Shown here one piece after another: positions 32,751 through 45,306 of a stretch of DNA of 64,000 nt. The notes under the pieces were generated by a model, which saw only the letters and a list, made by a program, of their open reading frames with translations, did no database searches and was not told where the DNA came from. Every line of letters starts with the position of its first letter. Within the stretch, counting starts at the first letter, position 1. Both the position numbers and the translations under genes were made by a program. The DNA comes from Paguma larvata (Eukaryota; Chordata; Mammalia; Carnivora; Viverridae): assembly GCA_030068075.1 (NCBI GenBank), contig CM057834.1, positions 93,699,119 to 93,763,118 of the forward strand. Direction: 5' to 3'.

Positions 32751-34639
32751 GAAGTCATACCAGATATCCCCCCAATAACTGGTTTTATATTCAACTGGTC
32801 AGACAACCACGTTTCCTCTAATCTGTTGCATTTATATTTTCTAATTTAGATTTTTATTACTCTGATAATTGAATCACTCACTTGAATATTATCTACATAG
32901 ATATTTGTTGCTTCAATATATATATATATATATTTTGTTCTTCTAAAGGTCACTCTAGAATTGCTGACTTTCTACATATTTCATAAATGTTCCCTTAGTT
33001 ATAATATGGTTAGTTTTATATGGTTATAATTATAATTTTATAGCATGGTTAATTTTATCGTATTTTGCATAAGTTTAATTATAAACTAAGGCCTAATCAC
33101 TAACTATCTACACATTTTTTTTCCCTAATCTACTGACACTCAGTTTGACTTCTTCCTATTAGGTTGTGGAAATATTTCAGCAGCTACCATTTTTAAGCAA
33201 AACTGTTTCTGTGGTGGTAAGAGCATAACCAGAATGGACAAATAATTAAAATAGAACTAAAATATGAATATACTAATTACTAAGTACTAATGTACTGCTA
33301 TTAGGTAAGTATCATGGAGTCAATATTTTTAGGAATTTAATGCTTGAGTATAAGTGTATATGATTTTGTTCTATGAAAAGTGAATTAGTTTCTTCAAAAG
33401 TGCTGAGCACATTGATTCGAAAATTTGTACCTTACCCACCAGCAGCTGCAGTAAAACACTTCATTGTATAAAAGTCAAGAAAAACATTACCTGAAACCAT
33501 GCTTAAATGAGGTAATTTTTCATTCAAACTATAGCCTGGCCATAAAAATCTAGGGGTCACATTTACAGTAGAACTCCAGATCAGGATTTAGTTCAAATAA
33601 AGACCCTAGCTATATCTGGGCATCTTGCTCAAACGGACCATGATAAATGTAAACCTCTTATTTTCAATATTTAGTATATTTAAACTAAATTATTTCAGGG
33701 CATTGTGAGCTAGTATGGCAGCAGGAACATCAACATTTCATGGAATATAATACAAAGATTAATTCTATTACATCTGAATCTCAGTCTCTAAGGTACATGA
33801 AAATCACATAGGGATGGCTCCATACTTTCAGGTTCATAAAATTGCTAGAGGGGGTCATAAATTGGGTCTATGAAGTTCACTTTGCCCCCAGGAGAAACCA
33901 TGAAGAGCAACACAATTCGAATTATGCTGTGTGTGGTAGAGAGAATCAATGCAGCAGGAAAAAAATTCTACTTTCAGCTTGAGTTTAGTTTCACAGAAAC
34001 AAAAAGTACAGTGCATGAACAGAAATTAGACATTCACGGTGACTGAAAATATGACTGGTAGTCTCTCCAAAGGTAACTAGCAGCCCAAGAAGCAATTAAA
34101 ATGCAAAACGAGAGTAGTATTTACATCAAAAGGTAAATATAATGTTTGGAAATCTTTAGCGACCAAGATGGAGGAGAAAACCCCTCACTTCTAGTCTCCT
34201 TGATTGTATTTGACTAATTCCTCATTAGAGGTTTTTTTTTTTTTTTTTTTTTTTTTTCTGCTTCTGAGGACTTCACAGTAGGTAGGAGGACCTGAGGGAT
34301 AGCATTTCTGACATTTCATACTCTAATAAATGGGAAGGAGGTACAATGCAGCAATTTTTCTCTAAGTGGTGACTGAACTTTGTTATTGTTGAGTTAAGAA
34401 AACTGTAGGTGTGGTTCAATTTATCTGTTATCATGGGAAGTTCCTTTGACACTATCAAAAGCTGTCAAATTTCCTTTTTATTTTATTGTAAGATTTAGAA
34501 ATATGTAATTATTCAGTCTATGCTTTAAACTAAATACAACTTGGGGATACAGTTCCTGAAACATCTCTTTTCAATTTCCTGCAAAAACTCTTTGAATGGA
34601 CTCATTCTGCTACAAAAAATGTATGTTCCCTTTGTTTGA
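32751..34639. other. unassigned; (TA)n at 32916-32933 and T26 at 34232-34257
   Basis: AT-rich sequence with no recognised family. The T-run is not followed by a complementary polyadenylation signal at the right spacing, so I do not call a retrocopy. Frame 34273-34458 (-) has no domain. Confidence 0.45.
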
Positions 34640-35005
34640 CTTTCAAGGCCTCTGTGTTGTGTTATTTCCATTTGTCCAGTCTTATTTTTAACTACTTTTC
34701 TTCCTGTATTTTTTCTTTCCTAAGTCTCAGCAAAGGTGAATCATGTTCCCTGAACTTCTTCTTTATGCTTCTTCTTTTTATATCTCTGCCTTCAAACACC
34801 TCTGCTCTTCTCCAAATCCTTCACAGAGTCCTTGCTAATACTTTCAAGCATAAGGAAATTCCCTCCCTAATTCTCCAAGGCACATATTGGTGACATTCTA
34901 TTATAGTTTGGATTTATATCTAATAGAAACTCAGTTAGTGTATCTACCATAGTGTTTAGCATATAGTATGGACTCAGTGACTATGTTTTGAGTGAATGGT
35001 AAATA
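34640..35005 (+). repeat. L2 LINE 3' end
   Basis: CTTCTTTATGCTTCTTC, CTTCAAACACCTCTGCTC, then CATAGTGTTTAGCATATAGT and ATGGACTCAGTGACTATG follow the L2 3' end. An 85-codon frame (34636-34893, +) lies within and is not coding-like. Confidence 0.55.
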
Positions 35006-35162
35006 TATTGATAATTAAAATACCCTATATAAAAAAATAACCTTAGGACTACATGGACAGATTAATACTAACTAGTATTAATTGTTTTATTCACTGCAAA
35101 ACATGATGCTGTAAAACCTAGATACATCTATAGGTGGTTCTGGTTCATGTCTCGAAGGTTAT

Positions 35163-35506
35163 TGTCTTAGTCTGGACTGCTACATCAAAATATCAGAGAC
35201 TAGGTAGCTTAGAAACAACAGAAATTTATTTCTTACTATTCTGGAGACCGGAAGTCTGAGAACAATATGTCACCATGGTCACATTCTGGTGAGAGTCCTC
35301 TTCCTGGTTCTTGCTCTGTCTTCATGTGGTGGAGGGAACTTGGGAGCTCTGTGAGGTCTTTTATTAAGGTGCTGATGCTATTCATGAGGGCTCTCCCCTT
35401 ATGATAGAATCACTTCAGGAAGTCTCCAACTTCTAATACCATCATATCTGGAGGTTAGGATTTCAACATATGAAGTTGGGAGAACAGAAACTTTCAGACC
35501 GTAGCA
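35163..35506 (-). mobile_element. MaLR (MST/MLT1-type) LTR, solo
   Basis: Complement of the LTR family seen at 24865: TGTCTTAGTCTGGACTGC, AACAACAGAAATTTATTTC, TTCTGGAGACCGGAAGTC, TTCATGAGGGCTCTCCCC and TTTCAACATATGAAGTTGGG. TG...CA ends. Flanking pentamers GTTAT and GAAAT agree at only three positions, so the duplication is decayed. Confidence 0.88.
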
Positions 35507-36480
35507 GAAATGAACTTTTAAACCTAAAAGCAATAACAAAATTCCAAACAGAAGAGTGTACTTGCACGCATGAAAAATTTCAAGCGTTATTTATGTTAAA
35601 CTATTATAAACAAAATAAGGAAAACAAAAACAGAGTGGGAGATATTAGCAATAGATATGATAACGAGATAAGATCCTTAATAGAAAAAGCGGTCACACAG
35701 TTGACTTTACTCGTGACGATATCACTGTGGCCACGGACAGGGGATGTACACTGCTTGGGCACCCTTTGGGACTTGAAGAGACATCTGCTTTCTCAGAAAC
35801 ACATGAATTCAAAAATAAGACCAGAGGTTTTTAAGAAGTAGGAATGGATTCTGAAAATGAAATCAGTAATTTCCCACTACAGTGGGATTGAGATTGATTT
35901 TTATTATTGTTCCTGTTCTTTTCCAGGTTTCCAGATTTTCTATAATAACCATGAATTATTACTTCTATCATCATCAAAAAAAAAAAAGAATTCTGTGGAC
36001 ATGTATTAGTTTTAAAAAATAAAATAAGCTCTACTGAATGTGAACCAGCTACAGGAGCCTCTGTAAGAAGGGGAGAGTTATTCTCTTAGCTGTAATAGAG
36101 ACCAAAACAAGGTGGCCTCAAGTCACCCAACAGAGGGCTATTAAATTGAGCTGAGGGTCTCTCCGTCTCTGATACCTTTTCTGAAGTGTCACCCTTATTC
36201 CTATTCCTCTTGATAAGCAGTCGCCAGGAAAACTGTTTCTTAGAAAGATACATTTTAGGACAGAAAACGTAGGGGAACCATAAGCTAGAATATAAGGATC
36301 TATGCTACCTTTCCTGAAAGAAATGTCTTCAAATAAACAACAAATCTGTGGATATGGAGAATCCTCACATATCATTTGGGAAAGATTTTCCCTTGCAAAG
36401 AACACATGACATTTTCCGTATCATTATTCAGTTGTACGTGTGCGTGCACACAGCCTCTTAAACTCTGGGACCATAATTTT
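35507..36480. other. unassigned, with A-rich tail-like end at 35977-35990
   Basis: TTTCCAGATTTTCTATAATAA, CCATGAATTATTACTTC and a 12-bp A-run resemble the 3' end of an old L1-type retroelement on the plus strand, but the body is not recognised. The 123-codon frame at 35470-35841 (+) starts inside the LTR and shows no domain. Confidence 0.35.
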
Positions 36481-36681
36481 TTTTTTAAGTTAATTTATTT
36501 ATGTTCAGAGAGAGAGAGAGAGAGAGAGAAAGAAAGAGTGCTCATGCAGTGGGGAAAGGCAGAGAGAGAGTATCCCAAGTGGGCTCTGTACTGCAGGGCT
36601 GAAACTCATGAACTTTGAGGTCATGACCCGAGCTAAAATTAAGAGTCAGTCACACAACCTACTGAGCCATCCTGGCGCCCC
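36481..36681 (-). mobile_element. CAN-SINE
   Basis: TTTAAGTTAATTTATTTATG, a GA microsatellite, TTTGAGGTCATGACCCGAG and GAGCCATCCTGGCGCCCC. Duplication GGGACCATAATTT and AGGACCTTAATTT. Confidence 0.93.
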
Positions 36682-36694
36682 AGGACCTTAATTT

Positions 36695-38294
36695 CTTCCT
36701 TCATACAAATAGTCGAGTTAGATCTTTGAGACAGCTCCTCTTCAGCTCTCAAATTTCCAAAATTTTAAAGCAGATGAATCAGGCATTTTTCCTCCCTAGG
36801 TTTCCCCTGTGATGAACAGTGAGTAGACACAGGAGAGGAAATAATGTTGGCCCAACTGTTGATAATGTTCGCTAAGGTGGTACAATCTCTGTTAAAGTCA
36901 TCTTTCCTTGAACTTTTCACTGAGTCAGTAACGAAAGTAATTAAGAGAATTTCTAACTTCCGAGTTTTGAGCCTTTGAGCAGGCAAGCCTCTGAGTAGAC
37001 TTAGCGGTTTTCAGCGAAGTAGGCAAGAGTTACCTTCCCCAAGTACCTTTTCCGATATTGCTCTCCAGTCTGCAATGTGATCTTGTTTCATGCTAACCAG
37101 ATGGAGCTGTTACCATTCATTGGAATGCCTATTCCTGTAGCCCATGGCCTCAGCGTAGCTGGTTGTTTGGGAGAAGATTTTTATAAGCATTTCTGATGAA
37201 ACTTCAATATTTAGGTAGCAGCAATATAGTTTTTTTTTTAACTTTCGTTTCTTAATACAGGTATAGCGATGCATACTCAAGTGTTATATTGCAGCGTTAT
37301 TAAATTAAAAAAAATCACTTTGATACACTGGGAATCATAATGAAGCACCATTGTCTTAAAGTAGCTTTATAAGTTATTTCAGCCTGTTTAAAGAAAAGTT
37401 ATAACAAGGCCAGAATGATCTTGAAAAAGAAACTCGATTCTCTGTAACGATTGACGTGTAGAAAATACATGTCTTTGGTGAGTGATGATCAATGTTTTCA
37501 TTTTCTTAAGACAGCTTTTCTCAAACTTTAGTTTGTGCTGCTTCATTTTGTTTTTATAAATTCCTTGATAATATTTGCCATTGTCTCCTTTAATTATCAT
37601 GTTAGCATTTCAAAAAGATTCTTTTTTCACTTTATTTAAATAATAAACTTTAAATAAAATAATTATTTACCTGTGACATATATAAGGTAACCATAAAAAT
37701 GTGTAGGTACCAAAACATGTTATATATGTACAACCAAATACAAACCTGTGTAACCAAAGCATACTATCGACTTTAAAAATTAAAAACAAAAAAGCAAATC
37801 AGAGGAATAATGCATGTCGCTGATGACAAAATTTCTGAGCTGCATAATAGGGTTCATTAGTCACCAATAATTACATAGTGCATTGTCACTTTGAGATGAA
37901 AATGAGGTTTAAAGTTAATTATGCACAGCTTTTCAAAAAAATTTTAATACCAATCAACATATATATGTAGTAGGAAAAAATAAAAGGTATTTAACAATCT
38001 TTAACAATCCCTCCAATAGTAAAAATTAATTTTTTATCAATCATAATCATATAAGTGTTTTTTTGTCAACAAGATTTTATGTTCAGAAGCCATCCAAGAA
38101 GCTACTCTCGATCTGCTCTTCAGAACGTGTTTATTTAAATAACTCTCAGTTTTCTAAACATTAATTCATAATGTTTAGGATATTTGCAACAAGTTTTTTT
38201 TTTTTTTTGATAAGTTAACAACTAGGTAATACAGATAATTGTATTGGTTGATTGAAAGACTGAATGAATGGAATAAGGGAATTTATGATGAGCG
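36695..38294. other. no recognised feature
   Basis: AT-rich unassigned sequence. Frames 36765-36986 (-) and 37388-37600 (-) have no domain. Confidence 0.5.
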
Positions 38295-38788
<494 letters not shown>

Positions 38789-38929
38789 GTCAGACTCTCA
38801 GACACTGCACTCATACCCTCCTGGGTTAGCACTCTTATTCATACCTTGTGATTGAATCCCAGAGAGGTGATATGGCATGGAGGCTCACATAGTTGTGAGT
38901 CTCGGCCAAGACAAGAATACCTTTCTTCT

Positions 38930-39131
38930 TTTTCTTTTTTTTAAGTTCATTTATTTTTGTAAGAGAGAGAGAGCATGCAAGTGAGCCAGGAGCAGAGAAA
39001 AAGGAGAGAAAGATCCCAAGCAGGCACCATTCTGTCAGCTCAGAGCCCGATGTAGGGCTCCATCTCACAAACCATGAGATCATGACCAGAGCCGAAACCA
39101 AGAATTGACTGACTGAACCACCCAGGCACCC
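38930..39131 (-). mobile_element. CAN-SINE
   Basis: TTTTAAGTTCATTTATTTTT, GAGCCAGGAGCAGAGAAAAA, AACCATGAGATCATGACC and ACCACCCAGGCACC. Flank similarity is weak. Confidence 0.92.
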
Positions 39132-39989
39132 TGACCCGAAGGCATTTCTAATAGACTCCTGAGACTCTCTTTTCATAGTTCAATTCAGTTACCTCTGAGG
39201 AAGCTGGAACAGACTAAGGGCCTCAGCCTTGCTGTCTTCTTCAAGTGGGCTCCAGCAGTACCTGGCAGGAGCTGGTCTTGCTTAGATTAGATGGGGGCTG
39301 TTCCTCTGCTCTCTAATCATCTAACCTCACTGGCCTATCCCTGCTGTAAAAACTCTAAAGCAGGACTGTGGGCAAAAACCTGGTAGGAGTTTAGGAATAT
39401 GTCACATGCACACACACTGAATCAGAATGAGTCACACAGAGAAACTTCAGCAGCCGCAGCACTTTTCGTCCTACACAATCTGCCCTTCCCTTCCTCCTTA
39501 CCCATTGTTCCTCTGGCTGTCTTTTCTCCTAGCTTGCCCAGTAGGGCTCCCTCCCTCTCCCAACCCATAAATATGTCACTTGTCGTCAAATCACCTGGTT
39601 ACCACAGTGGTATTCCAACCACAACTTCAGCAAACAGCCATCATGGTCAAAATTCAGTGTCTAATCAAAACACATGTAAAAATTGGTGTGTAAATCTGTG
39701 GATTGACAGTATTTCTAGTTTCTTCATTCTCTTCATTATATAAATTTGACCATTTTCTTTTTAAAGATAGTAGTTTCCTTCCATAAGGGAACTGTGGAAA
39801 GGAAGACATTACACATATTTCATGACTTGTTAACAGCTATGGATGTAAAATAAATTAGTAGATGAAGGAAAAGAGAGAAGATTGAGATTCATAGTCAGCC
39901 TGGGGATTGGGACTATGCCAAGTTTTATCTATCTCTGCTGACCCGGGTCTTTGCTAATAGGAACAATAAGGAGTGTGCTCTATTTATGA
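39132..39989. other. no recognised feature
   Basis: Unassigned. The 114-codon frame 39399-39743 (+) is low-complexity Ser/Pro/His-rich without a domain. Confidence 0.45.
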
Positions 39990-41640
39990 GCCTGAAGGGC
40001 CAGGGTCAGATCAGTTCAGCAGTATTTTAAAACATCACTTTTCAACTTATGGCTTCTCTCTCATACATCACGAGTCCTTCTCACTCAACCACTTCATCCC
40101 CATCAGCGAATACACATGTTCTGGAGCCATCCATCTTCAAATGAATAAAACAAAACCAACCCAAAGAAAAAAACAAAACCTCAAATGTCCTTTGACTCCA
40201 CAAACCCTCCAGCTAACACCACATTCTTCTTCTCTGTTTTATAGAAAAACACCTCTTAAAAACTGTGACCTATCTTCACTGCCTCCAACTCCTCCCTCCC
40301 TCCCTCCTCCAGTCTGACTCTTCCAATCTGACTTTCATCCCAAGTACTGGAATCCTCATGAAAAAGTCAACACGTTTCTCCATGTTGCCTAAGTCCCCCT
40401 AAGTGTATGGGGACTTTTTTCTTAAATTATCTAACTCCTCGTTAATATTTAACCCAGTCTGCCATTCCTTCTTTCGTCAACATTCATTTATTGTTTTTTT
40501 TTTTTTTTTTTTTTTTTTGTGACACCACACCCTCTGTTTCCTAATTTCTTATTGGCTGTTCCTTTTCAGTCTTCTTTCATGGCCCTTTTTCTATCAGACC
40601 TTTAAAATTTGGAATTTTCAGGGGCTAGTTCTCATCCTTCTTTTCTTCTTTAACTACTGGGCCTCTTAGATGATATCTCATCTCATGGCCTTAAATGCCT
40701 CTATTGCCGGAAATTCAAATCTATTTATTCCTCATTCATATTCATCTGTCAAATATAAAGCATTAGTCAATAGTCTATAGTCTTGTAATAATGGAATCAC
40801 CCCCATCAAAAACTTGTTGCTTTCCAAGTCTCCTGTGATCTCAGTAAAATGGCTCCCCCATCATCTGTATCCAATTCATCATCAAGTCCAAGTCTTTAAA
40901 CCTTTAAAATATTTCTCAAATCCATTTACTTGTCTCCCTATTGGCAACCTCCGCCTGAGTCCAGCTAGCTAAAATGAACCTCAAGTCTTGTCTTCCAGTT
41001 TCTACTCTTTTTCCTTGTCCATCTTTTTTTTTTTTTTCCTACTCATCAGCCACTGTGATCTTATGCAAGAGTTAAAAGAAAACATGTTCCTCCCTGGTTT
41101 CATATCCATTCATTGGCTTCCAAACCTTCTTAGGAAAAATCCAAACATTTTCCATGTCTTTTAAGCTCCTTAGTGATCTATATACTTCTCTAATTCTATC
41201 TCATACAACTCTCCATCTCCAACTATCTCTAGACAACTCTTCTCCCTTCTGATCCTTCAACTTACAAGGCCCTTTCATTTGTCAGAGGCTTTGTATTTAC
41301 TCTCCCTTCTGTGAGGGATGCTCTTCCCTCAGCTCATGTCATGGTTGGCTCTTACTCATCTTACTCTTCTTGATACAAATATCACCTCCTAACATATTCC
41401 TTTACTGATGACTACAAAGTTGACCTCTCCCACTACTTTATACTACGTCTTATTGTTTATTTTCTTTTTATGCTAATTGAAATTTGAAAATATATCTTAT
41501 TTAGGTATTTATTTATTATTTGTCTGTTGTTAGGTTTTTTGACCATTATAGGCAGACATCTTGTCCCTATAATGCCTGAAATGTTGTAGACATTAGTAAT
41601 TTATTTACTGAATCCTGAATCATAGGAACTTATAGTTGAT
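39990..41640 (+). repeat. long L2 LINE copy (ORF2 reverse-transcriptase part to 3' end)
   Basis: Colinear L2 blocks: CCAATCTGACTTTCATCCC, GACACCACACCCTCTG, CTCATGGCCTTAAATGCC, CTGTGATCTTATGCAAG, TCATTGGCTTCCAAACC, TTTAAGCTCCTTAGTGATC, GGGATGCTCTTCCC. The first part covers the reverse-transcriptase domain, now without an open frame. A T25 run (40494-40518) interrupts it. L2 is a CR1-clade LINE inactive since early mammals; about 1.6 kb is unusually long for this window. Confidence 0.75.
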
Positions 41641-41980
41641 TTTGGGAAATGAAGACGTATGAAAATGTCCATATGAACTCAAGAGAAACATCAAGTAATA
41701 CCACAAAGCATTACCTAGTTAAGTTCTATATGAAATGAATAGCAAGAAGTTCTATATGCATTTGAAAAAAGTAGAAAATATTTGTCAAAGGAAAGGAAAT
41801 ATGGGTATTAAGTAGAGGGAGCTGAAGAAAGCCAAATATAGTAGGAAAATGCAAGGGTATGAAGATTTGAATTAAGGTGTCAGTTTGTCTTGCACAATTC
41901 AGAGATGAATGGACTACAAAGTTGGGATTAGGTTTTGTTTCTTAACATTTAAATTTACTAGGTTGAAAATTTAGACTTAC
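41641..41980. other. no recognised feature
   Basis: A/G-rich unassigned sequence; nothing recognised. Confidence 0.45.
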
Positions 41981-42189
41981 AATTTTTTTTTATGTTTTTA
42001 TTTCATTTTTGAGAGAGACAGTGTGCAAGTGGGGTAGGGACAGAAGAGAGAGGAATACAGAATCTGAAGCAGGTTCCAGGCTCTGAGCCATCAGCACAGA
42101 GCCCGACATGGGGCTTGAGCTCACTGACTGCGAGATTATGACCTGAGCCGAAGTCGGAAGCCCAACTGATTGAGCCAGCCATGCTCCCC
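41981..42189 (-). mobile_element. CAN-SINE
   Basis: TATGTTTTTATTTCATTTTT, GTGTGCAAGTGGGGTAGGG, CAGCACAGAGCCCGACATG and GAGCCAGCCATGCTCCCC. Imperfect duplication GAAAATTTAGACTT and GAAATGTAGATTT. Confidence 0.94.
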
Positions 42190-42530
42190 TAGAAATGTAG
42201 ATTTTTAATGAAATGAGTAAACAATCAGTGCAATATTGGGTCTAAGGAACAGCAGTTGATGTGATATTAAACTAGTATAGCTTAATGAACGGGTCATTTA
42301 TGAGTGAAAAAGGAAGAGATGAAATAGGAGGAATGACTAAGAAACTATTATACTTATCCAAAAAACTGATGAGAATCTAATGAGGAACATGTGCAGAAGA
42401 CATTTCAAGGAGTAACGGAAGAATTGTTGGTTGAATATGGATTGAATAAGGATTAGAATGAATGAAAGATTACTGGGAGATTATTGTTGACATTGGGGTA
42501 AATAGACAAAATTGAATCTAGGTAAAAATA
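42190..42530. other. no recognised feature
   Basis: A/G-rich; may be a worn repeat, but no family is recognisable. Confidence 0.4.
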
Positions 42531-42532
42531 CA

Positions 42533-42567
<35 letters not shown>

Positions 42568-42612
42568 TACACACACACACACACACGCGTACACACACAC
42601 ACACACACACAC
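42531..42612. repeat. (CA)n microsatellite with CGTGTA/CGCGTA breaks
   Basis: Three CA runs separated by CGTGTAC and CGCGTAC. It abuts the start of a plus-strand L1 fragment. Confidence 0.97.
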
Positions 42613-43240
42613 TTCAAAAGTAAAAAGCATCATTACTCACAGCTGACCTGGTCGTATACCTAAAACATCCAGAAGAATTTATAAACACACAATCAGAATT
42701 AAAAAGTAAATTTAGGAAGTGTGCTGGATGTAAATTCAATATAAAAGAATTGAATTTAAAATATATGCCAGCAAGTAACAACAGTGAATATAATTTTAAA
42801 AAGATCGGGTTAATAATAGCATCCACAAACATCAAATACCTAGGAAAAAATTGAATGAAAGCTGTGCAAAACTTCAGCACAAAAACTATAAACCTTTATT
42901 AGAGAGGGATTAAATAAATGAAGCGATATTATACGGTCCTAGACTGTTACACTGTAAAGATGTCAGTTCTCCCCAAATAATATACAGGTTTAATACAATC
43001 TCAATCAAAATCAATTTGTGGGAATTGATAAGCTAATTCTAAAATTCATCTGCAAAGGCAAAGGAGCCAAGGATAGGCAGGGTGATCTTGAAGAAGATAA
43101 AATTGGAGGGTTTATACCACAAAATATTAACCTCCATTATAAAGCTATAGTAATTAACATAGCATGGACTTTTATGTAAAGGTAGATAAGCTGACTAATA
43201 AAATGAAATAGAGAGTCTAAACTCAAATACACACACATTA
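42613..43240 (+). mobile_element. L1M ORF2 fragment (plus strand)
   Basis: CATCAAATACCTAGGAAAAA, GTCAGTTCTCCCCAAATAA, CTAATTCTAAAATTCATCTG and AAAGCTATAGTAATTAACA match sense-strand L1 ORF2 C-terminal third. Stops and indels break the frame. The only clearly plus-strand L1 in the window. Confidence 0.88.
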
Positions 43241-43423
43241 ATAACAATGATTGCTAAATTTTATATGTCTCTTTTATGTCCATTTAGATTTATATTTGCA
43301 TGTATATTATAGGAATATATATTTCATAGAGGAAATTTGTGTAGCTCCAAACATAGATGTGTTCTGAACATACTATTTAATCAATATACATTTCATTATG
43401 TTATGTTACAGAAGCTAAGTTTC

Positions 43424-43478
43424 ATTCTTTTATTCAACAAATATTTATCAAGTGCTAATTCTGGGCCTAGCACTGTTC
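43424..43478 (-). repeat. L2 3'-end fragment, left part
   Basis: TTATTCAACAAATATTTATC then CAAGTGCTAATTCTGGGC and TAGCACTGTTCTAG: complement of the L2 3' end. The element continues at 43975 after an LTR insertion. Confidence 0.75.
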
Positions 43479-43966
43479 TAGAAGGTTGTGATTGGTTGAT
43501 TGTGTCAACAGCCTCCCTTCCTTACACCTCTGTATCCAAAGCTTTGGATAGTACCCTGGCACACTGACTCTGGGCTTGGCCAATGTAACCTGATTGGGCC
43601 AGTGTAGAACTGCGAGGTTAATGTTAGAGGGTTTTAAAATTGCTTGCACGTTTCTGTTCCCTTTTATGGAACCCTGCCACTACCATGAAGACAAACCCAG
43701 GCTGACCCACTAAAGGAATGTGAGACACATGAAGAGAGGAGCCAGGTCATTATAGCTAAGGTCATCCTTCCTAGACCAAGGAACCCTCAGCCTACCAGCC
43801 AGCTGGCCAATGACTCATGAATGAAACTGGCAAAGATTAGCCAAACCCAGTACAGATCTGCTCAGGGAACTTCCCACAGGGGAACTGCCTATAGACCCAT
43901 AAACATATGAGAAATAATAAATGACCATTGGTAAACGCTACTAAGCTTTAGGGTGGTTTGCCGATC
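43479..43966 (+). mobile_element. MLT1-type (ERVL-MaLR) LTR
   Basis: Ordered blocks: CCATGAAGACAAACCCAGG, GAGAGGAGCCAGGTCATT, CTGGCCAATGACTCATG, CCATAAACATATGAGAAATA then AATAAATGACCATTG, and CTACTAAGCTTTAGGGTGG near the 3' end. It carries an AATAAA polyadenylation signal and splits an L2. No internal sequence is present. Confidence 0.78.
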
Positions 43967-43974
43967 AACAGAAG

Positions 43975-44110
43975 CTAAGTGGTCTGATGAAGGTGACATA
44001 GCATTAAACAAAACATACAGAAACTCTGCCTTCATGGTGATTATTTCAAGGGATAAACCAACATTGTGTTAGATGGGGATAAATGCTACGGGGAGATTTG
44101 CTTCAACATA
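43975..44110 (-). repeat. L2 3'-end fragment, right part
   Basis: AAACAAAACATACAGAAACTC, TGCCTTCATGGTGATTA and GATGGGGATAAATGCTACGG continue the L2 complement from 43478. Confidence 0.65.
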
Positions 44111-44188
44111 GTTAAATGATGTATAGCCAATAAATATGCCCTATTTAAATAACAAAGGAAAAACCAACTGTTTCCACAATTTCTTCTT

Positions 44189-44370
44189 CTTTTTTTTTAA
44201 ATTTTTAATGTTTATTTATTTTTGAGAGAAAGAGAGAGAGAGAATCCAAATCAGGCTTCAGGCTCCGAGCCATCAGCACAGAGCCATACGTGGGGCTGAA
44301 CTCAAGAACTGTGAGATCACGACCTGAGCTGAAGTCAGACACTTAACTGACTGAACCACCCAGGCGCCCC
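44189..44370 (-). mobile_element. CAN-SINE with perfect 16-bp duplication
   Basis: TTTTTAATGTTTATTTATT, a shortened GA/TC region, CAGCACAGAGCCATACGTG and ACCACCCAGGCGCCCC. Duplication TCCACAATTTCTTCTT is exact on both sides (44173-44188, 44371-44386). The body is ~30 bp short in the TC-rich middle. Confidence 0.97.
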
Positions 44371-44389
44371 TCCACAATTTCTTCTTTCA

Positions 44390-45272
44390 AAAAATAAAAT
44401 TTTACTTTAGAGCAGTTTTACCTTTACAGGAAAAAATAAAGATATTATAGAGAGTTCTATATATCCCACACTCAGTTTTTCCTATATTAACATTTTATAT
44501 TAGTAGCATACATATAATTAAGGAGCCATTATTGATAACTCAATGTTAAGTCCATGCAGTCTTCAGACTTCCTTAGTTGTTACCTAATATCCTTTACCTG
44601 TTCTGGAATTACAGATGGGGTGTCATTTACAGTTAGTAGTCATGTCTCTTTGGGATCCTCTTCGATCTGGCAGTTTCTCAGAATTCCCTTATTTTTGATG
44701 ACCTTGAAAATTTTGAGGAGTCCTGGTCAGGTATTTTGCACAGTGGCATTTGGTTTAGATTTGTCTGTTTTTCTCATGATTGAACTGGGATTGTGTGTTA
44801 TATGGAAAACCACAAAAGTAAAGTGCCATTTTACTCACATCATATTAAAGGTTCATACGATCAGCGGGACTTATGGTTGATGCTGACCCTGATCACCTAC
44901 AGAAGTAGTGTTTGTCAGCTTTCTCCCATTATAAAGTTACTCTTCCCCGCCTTTTTCTATCCTGTAATTTGTGGAAGGAAGTGACCGTGAGCACCCCTGA
45001 ATTAAGGAGGAGGGAGTCATGGTCAACCTCACAGAGGGTAGCGTATCTATATAAATTATTTGGAATTCTTCTGCACGGGAGATTTGTCACTTCTCCATTT
45101 GTTATTCAAGTATTTTTATATCAGTATAGACTCATGGGTATTTATTTTATATTTTGGTTATAATTCAATGCTACTTTATCTCGTTACTCAAATTGCTCCA
45201 ACTCTGACAATTGGGAGCTCTTTCAGTTGGTGTCTATGTGTCTTTGACATCCTTCTATTACTGTGTGTGTGT

Positions 45273-45306
<34 letters not shown>

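Noticed and set aside
34232..34257. T26 run considered as the tail of a minus-strand processed pseudogene
   Set aside because: No complementary polyadenylation signal 10-30 bp inside, no recognisable coding sequence and no flanking duplication found.
35470..35841. 123-codon plus-strand open frame
   Set aside because: Starts inside a MaLR LTR and runs into unassigned sequence; no domain and no sign of splicing.
39399..40317. Two 114-codon plus-strand frames
   Set aside because: Low-complexity Ser/Pro/His composition; the second lies in a decayed L2. No domain.
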